Assembly: GCF_018224015.1 (NCBI RefSeq)
Contig: NZ_JAGPOT010000010.1
Location: 62,001 to 126,000, forward strand
From: Pseudarthrobacter albicanus
GTDB taxonomy: Bacteria; Actinomycetota; Actinomycetes; Actinomycetales; Micrococcaceae
Length of the DNA: 64,000 nucleotides
Direction: 5' to 3'
Shown: positions 35,327 to 44,040 of the stretch, in pieces
Layout: every line of letters begins with the position of its first letter
How positions within the stretch are numbered: position 1 is the stretch's first letter
Notes under the pieces: generated by a model
Databases searched by the model: none
The model's input: only the letters and a program-made list of their open reading frames with translations
What the model was told of the DNA's origin: nothing
Made by a program: the position numbers and the translations under genes

Positions 35327-36436
35327 TCAGTTCGCCGGAGAGGCCTTGGCCAGCAGGGCCGCCACGCGGGGCGCCACCTCGGTGCCGTACAGCTCGATGG
35401 AGCGCATCATGGCGGCGTGCGGCAGGGTCCCGTTGCTGTACTTGAGGTCGAAGCGGTCCACGCCGAGGTTCTTCTTCAGCAGGGCGATCTTCGCGGCGAC
35501 GGTTTCCGGCGAGCCGACATACAGGGCACCCTCGGGGGTGCACATGGCGTCAAACTCGCCGCGGCTGCCCGGACCCCAGCCGCGCTCGGCGCCCAGCCGG
35601 TTGCGCATGGCGATCCAGTGCGGGAAGAGCTCCTCGCGCGCCTCCTCGTCGGTGGCGGCGACGTGGCCGGGTGAATGCGTGGCGAGCTGCTGCATGGGGT
35701 GGCCGTACTTGGCCATGGCTTCCCGGTACAGGTCCGCGAGCGGGGCGAAGGAGCGCGGCTGGCCGCCGATGATCGCCAGGATGAGGGGGTAGCCGTACTG
35801 GGCGCAGCGCAGCACCGACTCGGGGGTTCCGCCGACGCCGATCCAGACCGGCAGCAGGTGGTGCTCGAGCGGCGGATAGACGCTGAGCCCCGTGACGGCA
35901 GGGCGGGTGCGGCCCTCCCAGTGGACGGGTTCCTGGGCCCGGACCTTGTCGAAGAGTTCGAGTTTTTCCTCGAACAGCACCTCGTAGTCGGCCAGGTCCA
36001 GGCCGAACAGCGGGAAGGACTCGATGAAGGATCCGCGGCCGAGCATGACCTCGGCGCGGCCGTTGGAGATGGCGTCCACCGTGGCGAAGCGTTCGAAGAC
36101 GCGGATGGGGTCGTCCGAGCTGAGCACCGTCACGGCCGAGCCGAGCCGGATGTTCTTCGTCCGGGCCGCGGCAGCGGCGAGGAACACCTCGGGTGCGGAC
36201 ACGGCGAAGTCGCGGCGGTGGTGCTCGCCCGCGCCGAAGGCGTGGAGACCGACCTCGTCCGCGAGCTCCGCCTGCTCGAGCAGCTGGCGCAGCACCTCGG
36301 CGTGCGGGACGGGGTGGCCGTCCGGGAAGACCCCGACGTCGCCGAAGCTGTTCAGGCCCAGCAGGATCCGGTCCGGTCCCACGGGGGCGGTCGGATTCAC
36401 GCAGGCGGGACCGGCTGCGGCGGGTGGGTTGGTCAT
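35327..36436 (-). CDS. LLM-class flavin-dependent oxidoreductase in the heme operon
   Basis: 369 residues of the luciferase-like monooxygenase fold (TIM barrel, FMN or F420 dependent). Visible family blocks are [24 protein letters not shown] [50 protein letters not shown] and [14 protein letters not shown]. The ATG overlaps the hemB stop by 1 nt and has AAGGAG upstream, so it is coupled to heme synthesis genes. Its substrate and any link with porphyrin chemistry are unknown. The open frame continues further upstream, but only this start agrees with the fold and ribosome site. Confidence 0.88.
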   Translation of the reverse strand: MTNPPAAAGPACVNPTAPVGPDRILLGLNSFGDVGVFPDGHPVPHAEVLRQLLEQAELADEVGLHAFGAGEHHRRDFAVSAPEVFLAAAAARTKNIRLGSAVTVLSSDDPIRVFERFATVDAISNGRAEVMLGRGSFIESFPLFGLDLADYEVLFEEKLELFDKVRAQEPVHWEGRTRPAVTGLSVYPPLEHHLLPVWIGVGGTPESVLRCAQYGYPLILAIIGGQPRSFAPLADLYREAMAKYGHPMQQLATHSPGHVAATDEEAREELFPHWIAMRNRLGAERGWGPGSRGEFDAMCTPEGALYVGSPETVAAKIALLKKNLGVDRFDLKYSNGTLPHAAMMRSIELYGTEVAPRVAALLAKASPAN

Positions 36437-37416
36437 CAGGACTCCTTCAGCCAGCCGGCGAGTTCGCAGGCCCAGTAGGTGAGCACCATGTTGGCCCCGG
36501 CGCGTTTGATGCCCAGGACGGATTCGGTGATGGCTGCCTGGCGGTCGATCCAGCCGTTGGCGGCGGCCGCCTCGATCATCGAGTATTCGCCGGAAATCTG
36601 GTAGGCGGCCACGGGAACGGGGCTCATCGCGGCGACGTCGGCCAGGATGTCGAGGTAGCTCATGGCGGGTTTCACCATGACCAGGTCGGCGCCTTCGGCC
36701 AGGTCCAGCTCCACCTCCAGGAGCGCTTCGCGCCGGTTGGCGGCGTCCATCTGGTAGCTGCGGCGGTCCCCGGTCAGCTGCGAGTCGACGGCTTCGCGGA
36801 ACGGGCCGTAGAACGCGGAGGCGTACTTCGCGGCGTAGGCCAGGACGGGGATGTTGGCGTGCCCGGCATCCTCCAGCGCCTGCCTGATCACGCCGACCTG
36901 GCCGTCCATCATGCCGGAGGGGCCCAGCATGTGCGCGCCGGCCTCGGCCTGCGCCACGGCCATCCGGCCGTAGATCTCCAGGGTCGCGTCGTTGTCCACA
37001 TAGCCGTTCGCGTCGAGCACGCCGCAATGGCCGTGGTCGGTGAATTCGTCCAGGCAGACATCGCTCATGATCACGAGGTCGTCGCCCACCTCGGCCCGGA
37101 TGTCGCGGATGCCCTTGTTGAGCACGCCGTCCGGGTCCAGCGAGGCGCTGCCGGTGGCGTCGCGGACCGCCGGCACGCCGAAAAGCATGATCCCGCCGAC
37201 CCCCAACTGCACTGCCTCCGCGGCGGCACGCTTGAGCGAATCGGAGGTGTGCTGCTGCACGCCGGGCATCGAGGCGATGGGGTTGGGCTCCGTGAGGCCC
37301 TCACGGATGAACGCGGGCAGGATGAGCTCCGCGGCCGAGAGCCGGTGTTCGGCGGTCAGCCGGCGCATGGCCGGGGTGGTCCGCAGCCGGCGGGGGCGGT
37401 GGATCGGGAAGCTCAT
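36436..37416 (-). CDS. hemB: Porphobilinogen synthase (ALA dehydratase)
   Basis: Condenses two 5-aminolevulinates to porphobilinogen. 326 residues. The Schiff-base lysines are in [16 protein letters not shown] and [14 protein letters not shown]. The metal-site region [21 protein letters not shown] keeps Cys, Asp and His residues, closer to the zinc-type than the Mg-only aspartate-rich type. The ATG overlaps the hemD stop (ATGA). Confidence 0.97.
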   Translation of the reverse strand: MSFPIHRPRRLRTTPAMRRLTAEHRLSAAELILPAFIREGLTEPNPIASMPGVQQHTSDSLKRAAAEAVQLGVGGIMLFGVPAVRDATGSASLDPDGVLNKGIRDIRAEVGDDLVIMSDVCLDEFTDHGHCGVLDANGYVDNDATLEIYGRMAVAQAEAGAHMLGPSGMMDGQVGVIRQALEDAGHANIPVLAYAAKYASAFYGPFREAVDSQLTGDRRSYQMDAANRREALLEVELDLAEGADLVMVKPAMSYLDILADVAAMSPVPVAAYQISGEYSMIEAAAANGWIDRQAAITESVLGIKRAGANMVLTYWACELAGWLKES

Positions 37417-38399
37417 GTTCTGTCCTTCGGTAGGTGCTCTGCTGGTGACGGATCGGGCGCCGGCGCGGACCCGGAGGGGCCCGGCGCCAGTGCCCGGATC
37501 ACCGCGGTCACGAGGCCCGAGGCGGTGGGCTCCTCGGCGACGGCGGCGACGGCGAGACCCAGCGACGCAGCCTGCACCGCCGTCGAACGCCCGATCGCCA
37601 CGAAGCGGCAGCCGCCCAGGGGGGCGAGCTCGGTGTGGATGCGGCGGGCCGCGCTCGGCGAGGCAGCGACGACGGCCTGCAGGCTGCCGGCACCGATTTC
37701 GGTTTTCGCCTCTGCGGCCGTGAGCACCGCCGCCGCGTTGCCGGCTGCATGGTCGGCTCCACTGCCGGCGGCCTGCCCCTGAGATGCCTGCAGGAAGGCG
37801 GACAGGCTCCGGCCCGGATCGGCCGGGTAATCCACCGTGTGGTACGCCGTGATGGCCTGGACGGACGCGCCGCGCGCCTCGAGGCCGCGGCGGAGCCGCG
37901 GGTCGGCGATGTCGGCCTGCGGCAGGAGCACACTGCACTGGCCCTCGGGCCAGATGTCCAGCAGGCCCGCTCCGGACTGGGGTCCCGCGGGGGCGAGGTC
38001 GACGGCGATGCCGCGGGCTTCAAGGAAGCGGCGCGTGGCAGGGCCGATCGTGGCGATCTGGAGGCTGCCGGGAAGCCAGGCGCTGAGTTCCACGCCGCGC
38101 TCGGCGGCCTTGGCCTCGAGCGCCTGGACGGTGGTCACGCTGCTGATCACGAGCCAGGTGTAGGCCCCGGCCCCGAGGGCATCGAAGGCGACATCCAGGG
38201 AATGCTGGTCGCGGGCCACCTCGAAATCGATGAGGGGCAGCAGCAGCGGCTCGGCCCCGACCGCGCGGAGGGCCGTCACGAGCTCCCCGGCGCGGTCCGG
38301 GCTGCGGGCCACCAAAACGCGGGCACCGTCCAGCACCGCGCCGTCCAGCACCGCGCCGTCCAGCACAGGCTTCTCAGGCCCGCCGCGCCATCCCGTCAT
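37413..38399 (-). CDS. hemD: Uroporphyrinogen-III synthase
   Basis: Closes hydroxymethylbilane to uroporphyrinogen III. 328 residues from the ATG at 38399, 20 nt after the hemC stop; another ATG at 38441 would run into hemC. Family sequence is weakly conserved, but [35 protein letters not shown] and [14 protein letters not shown] fit. Three perfect or near-perfect 15-bp repeats encode LDGAV units right at the N-terminus (residues about 11-22). Identity is supported strongly by its place between hemC and hemB. Confidence 0.9.
   Translation of the reverse strand: MTGWRGGPEKPVLDGAVLDGAVLDGARVLVARSPDRAGELVTALRAVGAEPLLLPLIDFEVARDQHSLDVAFDALGAGAYTWLVISSVTTVQALEAKAAERGVELSAWLPGSLQIATIGPATRRFLEARGIAVDLAPAGPQSGAGLLDIWPEGQCSVLLPQADIADPRLRRGLEARGASVQAITAYHTVDYPADPGRSLSAFLQASQGQAAGSGADHAAGNAAAVLTAAEAKTEIGAGSLQAVVAASPSAARRIHTELAPLGGCRFVAIGRSTAVQAASLGLAVAAVAEEPTASGLVTAVIRALAPGPSGSAPAPDPSPAEHLPKDRT
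38326..38370 (-). repeat. Three 15-bp tandem repeats within hemD
   Basis: Unit CCGTCCAGCACCGCG (plus strand) at 38326-38340 and 38341-38355, with a third copy 38356-38370 differing at its end. The repeat keeps the reading frame and encodes LDGAV repeats ahead of the conserved domain. Confidence 0.85.
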
Positions 38400-38418
38400 C
38401 TGCTGGTGTCCGCCGCGT

Positions 38419-39417
38419 TCAGGACGCGGCCAGGTCCGCAATGCCGGCAGCGCCGCGGGCCAGCAGGACCTCGGCCAGTTCGATCCCGAGCAGGGTCGCG
38501 CCGACTTCGGTGAGGCCGTCGGTGGCTTTCTTGTCCCGGATGCTCGCCGTTCCGTCGACGGCGCAGACGACGGCTTCGAGGTGCAGCAGGCTTCCCTTGC
38601 GGTAGGCGTAGGCGCCCACCGGGGCCGCGCAGCCTGCCTCGAGCCGGGCGAGCAGCGCGCGCTCGGCGGTGACGGCCAGCCGGGTGTCCGGATCGTCGAG
38701 CGCGGCCAGGGCCTGCGCCAGCGCGCCTTGGGAGCCTTCGGTGGATCCGGCCTTGCGGGGCGCGTCGGCGGTGCGGCATTCGATCGCCAGGGACCCCTGC
38801 CCGGCGGCGGGCAGCATGACGTCGGTTTCGAGGTACTCGCTAACCGCGTCGAGCCGTCCGATCCGGTGCAGGCCGGCGGCGGCCAGCACGACGGCGTCGA
38901 GGTCGCAGGATTTGCCGTCCACCACGGCGTCGGTGGTGTTGCCCGGCAGGCCGGGGACGCGGCCCAGGCGGGTGTCGACGTTGCCGCGGATGTCGCGGAT
39001 GTCCAGGTCCGGACGCGCGGCGCGCAGCTGCGCGGCGCGGCGCGGCGAGCCGGTGCCGACCGTGGCCCCGGCCGGCAGGTCAGCGAGTTTGAGGCCGTCC
39101 CGGGCGCAGAGCACGTCCCGGACGTCGACGCGCTTCGGCGTCGCCGCCAGGGTCAGGCCGAGGGCCGGCCCGGTGGGGAGGTCCTTGAGCGAATGGACCG
39201 CGACGTCGCACTTGTCCTGCAGCAGCGCATCGCGCAGCGCGGCGACGAAGACGCCGGTGCCGCCCAGCTGGGACAGCGAGCCCTTGAGCACGTCGCCTTC
39301 GGTCCGGATGTGGACGAGCTCCACCGGGAACCCGCCGACGGCGGCCAGCTGGTCCGCGGTCTGCTGGGTCTGGGTGAGGGCAAGTTTGCTGGCGCGGGTG
39401 CCGATCCGGACGGTCAT
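38419..39417 (-). CDS. hemC: Hydroxymethylbilane synthase (porphobilinogen deaminase)
   Basis: Polymerises four porphobilinogens. 332 residues from MTVRIGTRASKLALTQTQQ. The dipyrromethane-cofactor cysteine is in LEAGCAAPVGAYAY, and VGTGSPRRAAQLRAARPDL is the substrate-binding arginine block. ATG overlaps the hemH stop by 4 nt; an open frame extends upstream into hemH but is not part of the gene. Confidence 0.97.
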   Translation of the reverse strand: MTVRIGTRASKLALTQTQQTADQLAAVGGFPVELVHIRTEGDVLKGSLSQLGGTGVFVAALRDALLQDKCDVAVHSLKDLPTGPALGLTLAATPKRVDVRDVLCARDGLKLADLPAGATVGTGSPRRAAQLRAARPDLDIRDIRGNVDTRLGRVPGLPGNTTDAVVDGKSCDLDAVVLAAAGLHRIGRLDAVSEYLETDVMLPAAGQGSLAIECRTADAPRKAGSTEGSQGALAQALAALDDPDTRLAVTAERALLARLEAGCAAPVGAYAYRKGSLLHLEAVVCAVDGTASIRDKKATDGLTEVGATLLGIELAEVLLARGAAGIADLAAS

Positions 39418-40718
39418 CGGGTCCCCCGATCCGCCGCCGGCGCAGCTGTGCCCCCGGCCCTGCCCGAAGCCACAGGTGCGGCCGGGTAGGGATCGTGTCC
39501 GGTGCCGGTGGCACTGTCCGCTCCTGCGATCGTAGGCTTCTCGCCGCGGAAGTTCGCGCAGCAGCCCGGGCGGCAGACGTCGTACCAGGGCCCGAGCCCG
39601 GTCAGGTGCGGCCGTTCGGCGATGTTGTTCGCGGCGGTCCGCTCGCAGACCAGATCGACGATGCCGGCGACGAACTTGCGGTGCGTCCCGGGCGTCGGGA
39701 CGCGGGTCGCGGCGAGGCCGAGCCTGCGGCAGGTTTCCAGCGCCTCGGTGTCGAGGTCCCAGACCACCTCCATGTGGTCGCTGACGAAGCCCAGGGGAAC
39801 GATCACGATGCCCTTGACGCCCTGGCCTGCGAGGTCCTCGATGGCTTCGTTGATGTCGGGTTCCAGCCACGGCACGTGCGGCGCGCCGGAGCGGGACTGG
39901 TACACGAGCGACCACGGGGCGGTGAGACCGGTTTCGGCCTGCACCCGGCGGATGACTTCGGTGCCGGCGGCCAGGTGCTGGGCGACGTAGGCGGAGCCTT
40001 CCTCGAACCGACGGGGCTCGCCCTCGGAGCGTCCGGCGGCTTCGGCGTCGCGGGTGGGGATGGAGTGCGTGGCGAACAGGACGTGCACCGGCGCGTCGGG
40101 GGTGCCGGCGGCGGCGAGCCGGGCGCGGACGTCGGCGAGCCCTGCGGCGGTGCCTTCGATGAACGGCTCGACGAAGCCGGGGTGGTCGAAGTACTGGCGC
40201 ACCTTGTCGACCTCGAGCCTGCCGTGCAGTCCGGTCTCGGTCAGCGCGATGCCGATGTCCTCACGGTACTGGCGGCAGCTGGAGTAACAGGAGTAGGCGC
40301 TGGTGGTGACCATCAGGACCTTGCGGTGGCCGGCGTCGTAGATGTCCTGGAGCGTCTGCGGGAGGTAGGGGGCCCAGTTGCGGTTGCCCCAGAACACCGG
40401 CAGTCCGATCCCGCGGGCGGCCAGTTCCGCCTCGATGCCGGCCTTCAGCTCGCGGTTCTGCTGGTTGATCGGGCTGATCCCGCCGTTGGCGCGGTAGTGG
40501 TGCGAGACGGCTTCGAGCCGCTCGTCCGGGATGCCGCGGCCGCGGGTGACGTTGCGGAGGAACGGGATGACGTCCTCCTGGCCTTCAGGGCCGCCGAAGG
40601 AGGCGAGGAGCACGGCGTCGTACTCCTTGGGGGCCATCCGGCCCGCCTCGGTGACGGTATTTACTTCGGTAGCCGCGGTTGCCCCGCTTCCGGGGCCCTG
40701 CGGATCAAGCCTGCTCAT
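39414..40718 (-). CDS. hemH: Coproporphyrin ferrochelatase (actinobacterial HemH/CpfC)
   Basis: Inserts iron into coproporphyrin III in the Gram-positive coproheme route. 434 residues from MSRLDPQGPG. Typical blocks: LLASFGGPEGQEDVIPFLRNVTRGRGIPDERLE, GNRNWAPYLPQTL, VLFATHSIPTRD. The C-terminal Cys set (CERT, then CRPGCC) together with CYSSC matches the [2Fe-2S] cluster of actinobacterial ferrochelatases. Coproporphyrin is inferred as the substrate because hemQ is adjacent and there is no hemF/hemN or hemG-type gene. A Pro/Ala-rich tail follows the cluster. Confidence 0.94.
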   Translation of the reverse strand: MSRLDPQGPGSGATAATEVNTVTEAGRMAPKEYDAVLLASFGGPEGQEDVIPFLRNVTRGRGIPDERLEAVSHHYRANGGISPINQQNRELKAGIEAELAARGIGLPVFWGNRNWAPYLPQTLQDIYDAGHRKVLMVTTSAYSCYSSCRQYREDIGIALTETGLHGRLEVDKVRQYFDHPGFVEPFIEGTAAGLADVRARLAAAGTPDAPVHVLFATHSIPTRDAEAAGRSEGEPRRFEEGSAYVAQHLAAGTEVIRRVQAETGLTAPWSLVYQSRSGAPHVPWLEPDINEAIEDLAGQGVKGIVIVPLGFVSDHMEVVWDLDTEALETCRRLGLAATRVPTPGTHRKFVAGIVDLVCERTAANNIAERPHLTGLGPWYDVCRPGCCANFRGEKPTIAGADSATGTGHDPYPAAPVASGRAGGTAAPAADRGTR

Positions 40719-41431
40719 CCAAGGACCTCGGCGATCTCCGTTGCGGTGACCCGGCGGCCGGTGTAGAAGGGGATCTCTTCGCGGACGTGGTGGCGGGCTT
40801 CGGTGGCGCGCAGGTGGCGCATCAGGTCCACGAGGTCCACGAGTTCCGGCGCTTCCAGGCCGAGGATCCATTCCCAGTCGCCGAGCGCGAAGGAGGACAC
40901 GGTGTTGGAGATGACCTGGGGGAACTCGCGGCCCAGCATGCCGTGGTCACGCAGCATCTTGCCGCGTTCGGCGTCGGGCAGCAGGTACCACTCGTAGGAG
41001 CGCACGAACGGGTAGACGCAGAGCCACTGCGCCGGTTCGACGCCGCGGGAGTAGGCGGGGGTGTGGTTCTTGGCGAACTCCGCCTCGCGGTGCACGCCCA
41101 TGGCGGACCAGGCGATCTCGGTGCCGGTGAAGAGCTTGCTGCGCCGGATGTCGCGGACCGCGCGCTGGAGCGCCTCCGGCGCGGGGCCGTGCAGCCAGAC
41201 CATGACGTCGGCATCGGCGCGCATCCCGGACACGTCGTAGCTGCCGCGGTGGACCACGCCGCCCTCGGCCAGGCGGCCGAGGAGTGCCTCGAAGTCGCCG
41301 ACGGCCTCGGCGCTGCGCGTAACGTCGACGGAACGCTTGAACACCGTCCAGAGAGTAAAGAACTGCTCGGCCGATTCTTCGGCTACTGATTCTTCGGTTT
41401 TGGTGACAGATTCGGCAGAAGTGTGGCTCAT
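40715..41431 (-). CDS. hemQ: Coproheme decarboxylase (HemQ/ChdC)
   Basis: Peroxide-dependent oxidative decarboxylation of coproheme to heme b, the last step of the coproheme pathway. 238 residues of chlorite-dismutase-like fold: FFTLWTVFKRS, VYPFVRSYEWYLLPDAERGKMLRDHGMLGREF includes the active-site Tyr and the heme-region His, and SFALGDWEWILGLEAPELVDLVDLMRHLRATEARHHVREEIPF is diagnostic. Overlaps hemH by 4 nt. Confidence 0.96.
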   Translation of the reverse strand: MSHTSAESVTKTEESVAEESAEQFFTLWTVFKRSVDVTRSAEAVGDFEALLGRLAEGGVVHRGSYDVSGMRADADVMVWLHGPAPEALQRAVRDIRRSKLFTGTEIAWSAMGVHREAEFAKNHTPAYSRGVEPAQWLCVYPFVRSYEWYLLPDAERGKMLRDHGMLGREFPQVISNTVSSFALGDWEWILGLEAPELVDLVDLMRHLRATEARHHVREEIPFYTGRRVTATEIAEVLG

Positions 41432-41477
41432 GGTTACCAGTTTGCCCCTTCCCCGCGGCTAAGTCGAAATGGGGAAG

Positions 41478-41509
41478 TTCTACGACACGTAGAAGTGCGA
41501 AATTTCACA
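41478..41509. promoter_or_regulatory. Two adjacent inverted repeats upstream of hemQ
   Basis: TTCTAC-GACAC-GTAGAA (41478-41494) is a perfect 6-bp inverted repeat with a 5-nt spacer, directly followed by GTGCGAAATTTCACAC (41495-41510), a second, imperfect palindrome centred on GAAATTTC. They lie 47 nt or more before the hemQ start, in the only sizeable gap inside the operon. Possible operator of an internal promoter; regulator not identified. Confidence 0.45.
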
Positions 41510-41550
41510 CTATTCCTGCCGAAGGGCATTCCGCGGTCAGGGCCCGGACG

Positions 41551-42408
41551 TCAGATTTTGCGCAGGCTGCGCATCCGGACGACGACGACGCCTGAGGCCA
41601 GCGACAGCGTGACCAGGCCGATGCCCCAGCCGAGCAGCGGGGACGGGCCTTCGGGCCCGACGGCCGCGGTGGCCTCAAGCGAGGTGCTGCCGGAATGGCC
41701 CTTGGCGGCGGCCGCGGATGCGGGCGCGGAAGCTGGAGCGCCAGACGGCGTCTGCGGCGCGGTGGTTCCCGCGGACGGGATTCCGGTCGAACCGGTGTCG
41801 GACGAACCGGGTTCGGACGGGGCTGCCGGAGTTTGGGCATCCGCGGCGGGAACCGGATCGGTGCCGGCTGCCGGCGGGGGCGCTACTGCCGAGCCGCCGG
41901 CGGGCGGCGGGGCGGTGGTCCCGCCGGGGGCTGGAGCCGCGGGCGGGGCGGGGGCTGGAGCAGCGGGCAGGGCGGGGGTCTGCACGGGTGCATCCGGCGC
42001 CTCAGGCTGCGGAGTGCTGCTGCGGGTCGGGGAATTCCGTGGCGTGCTCGGCGCCGGTTCCGTCGGCGCCGGTTCCGTCGGTGGCGGTTCAGTCGGTGCC
42101 GGTTCCGTGGGTGCCTGCTCCGTGGGTGCAGGGGTTCCGGAGGAGGTCGGCCGTGGCGTTGGAGTGGGCTGCTGCAAGGGGGCGATCAGGCCGCCCAGCA
42201 ATTCCTCGAGGCCGAGGGACAGCGAGCCCGGCGAGGCAGTTGCGGCGGCGGCTGAATCGGATAACCCCGTTGCGGCGTGGGAGGCAGGAACTCCTGCCGT
42301 GAGAACCAGTACCGCTCCGAGCGCGGCAGCCGCTGCGCCGCGCCGGAATCCCCGATGGTGGCCGGTCTGCGTATCGTGAACGTCGGGCCTGTGAATAACC
42401 ATGGTCAT
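41551..42408 (-). CDS. Unknown Pro/Thr/Glu-rich surface protein with C-terminal membrane anchor
   Basis: 285 residues between hemY and hemQ. It has an N-terminal signal sequence (AAAAALGAVLVLTAGVPASHA, about 24-44), a long Pro/Ala/Thr/Glu-rich stalk with APTEP repeats, and a C-terminal helix LLGWGIGLVTLSLASGVVVV followed by a positive tail (RMRSLRKI). This is the layout of a wall-spanning anchor, but there is no LPxTG-type motif before the helix. I recognise no enzymatic domain. Its role in the heme operon is unclear. Confidence 0.65.
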   Translation of the reverse strand: MTMVIHRPDVHDTQTGHHRGFRRGAAAAALGAVLVLTAGVPASHAATGLSDSAAAATASPGSLSLGLEELLGGLIAPLQQPTPTPRPTSSGTPAPTEQAPTEPAPTEPPPTEPAPTEPAPSTPRNSPTRSSTPQPEAPDAPVQTPALPAAPAPAPPAAPAPGGTTAPPPAGGSAVAPPPAAGTDPVPAADAQTPAAPSEPGSSDTGSTGIPSAGTTAPQTPSGAPASAPASAAAAKGHSGSTSLEATAAVGPEGPSPLLGWGIGLVTLSLASGVVVVRMRSLRKI

Positions 42409-42488
42409 CGACCCTAGCCGGGATGGCCCGGCGAGGGAATTTTGACTGAGGGACGGTGGACGTGCTCAGAAAGGGTGGATGGCGGCGT

Positions 42489-44036
42489 TCAGGCGAGCAG
42501 CGCCCGGACCTGCCGGGGGGTGTCGGCAACGATTGCCGCCAGGCCGTTCCCGGAGAGCCAGCCGCCCACCACGGCCAGCGTGCCGTCTGCCGCGCAGATG
42601 CTCCGGACCTCGCCGACGCGGCCCTTGTGTCCGAGGGACGCGAACGGCAACGCTCCGGACCAGCGCACCACGTCCCAGTCCACGACGTCCGCCGCGGTGA
42701 CGGGGACCGACAGCAGCGCCGAGGCGTCCTTCAGGGCGGCCTGGAACAGCTCATCGTCGGAGCGGGGCGGCGCGGCAACCGGCCCGGCACTGCCGGAAGC
42801 GGGCCGGGAAGCGCGTTTTGCCGCATGCCCGCGCGCGGGGTCCTCGCCGCGTCCGTAGGAGAGCCGGAGCACGTGGGTGCCGGGGCCGGTCCGGGCGGCC
42901 AGCCAGCCCCACTTGGCGGTGGCGTGCGTGAGGGCCTTGGCCTGGATTCCCGGGCTCTGCGGGGCAACCAGGACTCCGGTGCCGCGCGGGGCGGCGTCCA
43001 GCTGCGGCTGGTCCACCACGAGCGTGACCAGGCTGACGTCGGGCCCGGCGTCGGGGCGGCGGCCCGCGAGCTCCGGCAGGGTGTCCGCGAGCAGCCCGAC
43101 GGCGGCCGGGCCCTCCACCGCAATGACGAGCAGCCCGGCGTCGTACGCGGTGCCGCCCGCGGTGACGCGCCAGCCCTCCGCAGTGCGCTGCACCGCATCG
43201 GCACGGGTGGCGCTGAGCAGCGTGACGCCGTTCTCGCGCAGCTCGGCCAGCAGGGCGGAAATGAGCGTGTGCATCCCGCCGCGCAGTCCGGCGACGGCGG
43301 AGCCCGCCTTCTGCAGGCCGGCCTGCTGCAGGCCGGGCTGCTGCAGGGCAGGCTGCTGCGGGCCGGTTGCGGGAGCGCCGGCCCCTCCCCTGCGCTGGGC
43401 GGCGACGGCGGCGGCGAGGGAGCCGTTCCGGCGGATCCCGGCGCGCAGCCCGGGTGCCACCAGATCGACGTCGAGCAGGGCGGGATCGGCCGAGTGGACG
43501 CCGCCGACCACGGGCGCCACGAGCCGCTCCAGGACGCGCTTGCCCATCCGGGTCCGGACCAGCGCCGAGACGCTCGTGACCTCGGCCGTGGTCCCCAGCG
43601 AAGCGGGCAGCAAGGCATCGAGGGAGGCCCGCAAGGAACCGGACAGGCCCAGGGAGCGCCGGACCTCCGGGTCCCACGGGTTGGCCGGGATACCGAGCAC
43701 GCCGGTCTTGGGCAGCTCGCGGGGCCCGTCGGGCAGCTGGACCCAGGCGCCGCCGGGGTCGGGCGCCACGATGTCCCGCGCCAGGCCCAGCTCGGCGGCG
43801 AGGTCGGCAACGGCGGAGGACCGGGTGGCGAAGGACTCGGCGCCGCTGTCCAGGGCCAGGCCGGCCACGACGTGGCTGCCCACGCAGCCGCCCCAGGCCC
43901 CGGTGGCTTCCACGACCGTGGTGTGGACGCCGGACCGGGCGAGTTCCCGGGCGGCGAGCAGGCCGGAAATCCCGCCGCCCACCACGACGGCGGTTGTCCC
44001 GGCAGCAGCGTCGCCCGCGCCGGGTCCAGCGGTCAT
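42489..44036 (-). CDS. hemY: Coproporphyrinogen III oxidase, HemY/CgoX type
   Basis: FAD-dependent oxidation of coproporphyrinogen III to coproporphyrin III. 515 residues. FAD-binding motif VVVGGGISGLLAARELARSG (about 17-36) followed by TVVEATGAWGGCVGSH, and a C-terminal VVGGWLSGNGLAAIVAD block typical of protoporphyrinogen-oxidase-like amine oxidoreductases. An internal stretch of QQPGL/QQAGL units near residue 230 is encoded by 15-bp tandem repeats. Starts 4 nt after hemE. Confidence 0.94.
   Translation of the reverse strand: MTAGPGAGDAAAGTTAVVVGGGISGLLAARELARSGVHTTVVEATGAWGGCVGSHVVAGLALDSGAESFATRSSAVADLAAELGLARDIVAPDPGGAWVQLPDGPRELPKTGVLGIPANPWDPEVRRSLGLSGSLRASLDALLPASLGTTAEVTSVSALVRTRMGKRVLERLVAPVVGGVHSADPALLDVDLVAPGLRAGIRRNGSLAAAVAAQRRGGAGAPATGPQQPALQQPGLQQAGLQKAGSAVAGLRGGMHTLISALLAELRENGVTLLSATRADAVQRTAEGWRVTAGGTAYDAGLLVIAVEGPAAVGLLADTLPELAGRRPDAGPDVSLVTLVVDQPQLDAAPRGTGVLVAPQSPGIQAKALTHATAKWGWLAARTGPGTHVLRLSYGRGEDPARGHAAKRASRPASGSAGPVAAPPRSDDELFQAALKDASALLSVPVTAADVVDWDVVRWSGALPFASLGHKGRVGEVRSICAADGTLAVVGGWLSGNGLAAIVADTPRQVRALLA
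43308..43367 (-). repeat. Four 15-bp tandem repeats within hemY
   Basis: Unit CTGCTGCAGGCCGGG (plus strand) in four degenerate copies, 43308-43322, 43323-43337, 43338-43352 and 43353-43367, encoding QQPAL-QQPGL-QQAGL-QKAG. The insert falls in a region that is not part of the FAD-binding core. Confidence 0.85.
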
Positions 44037-44040
44037 GGGA

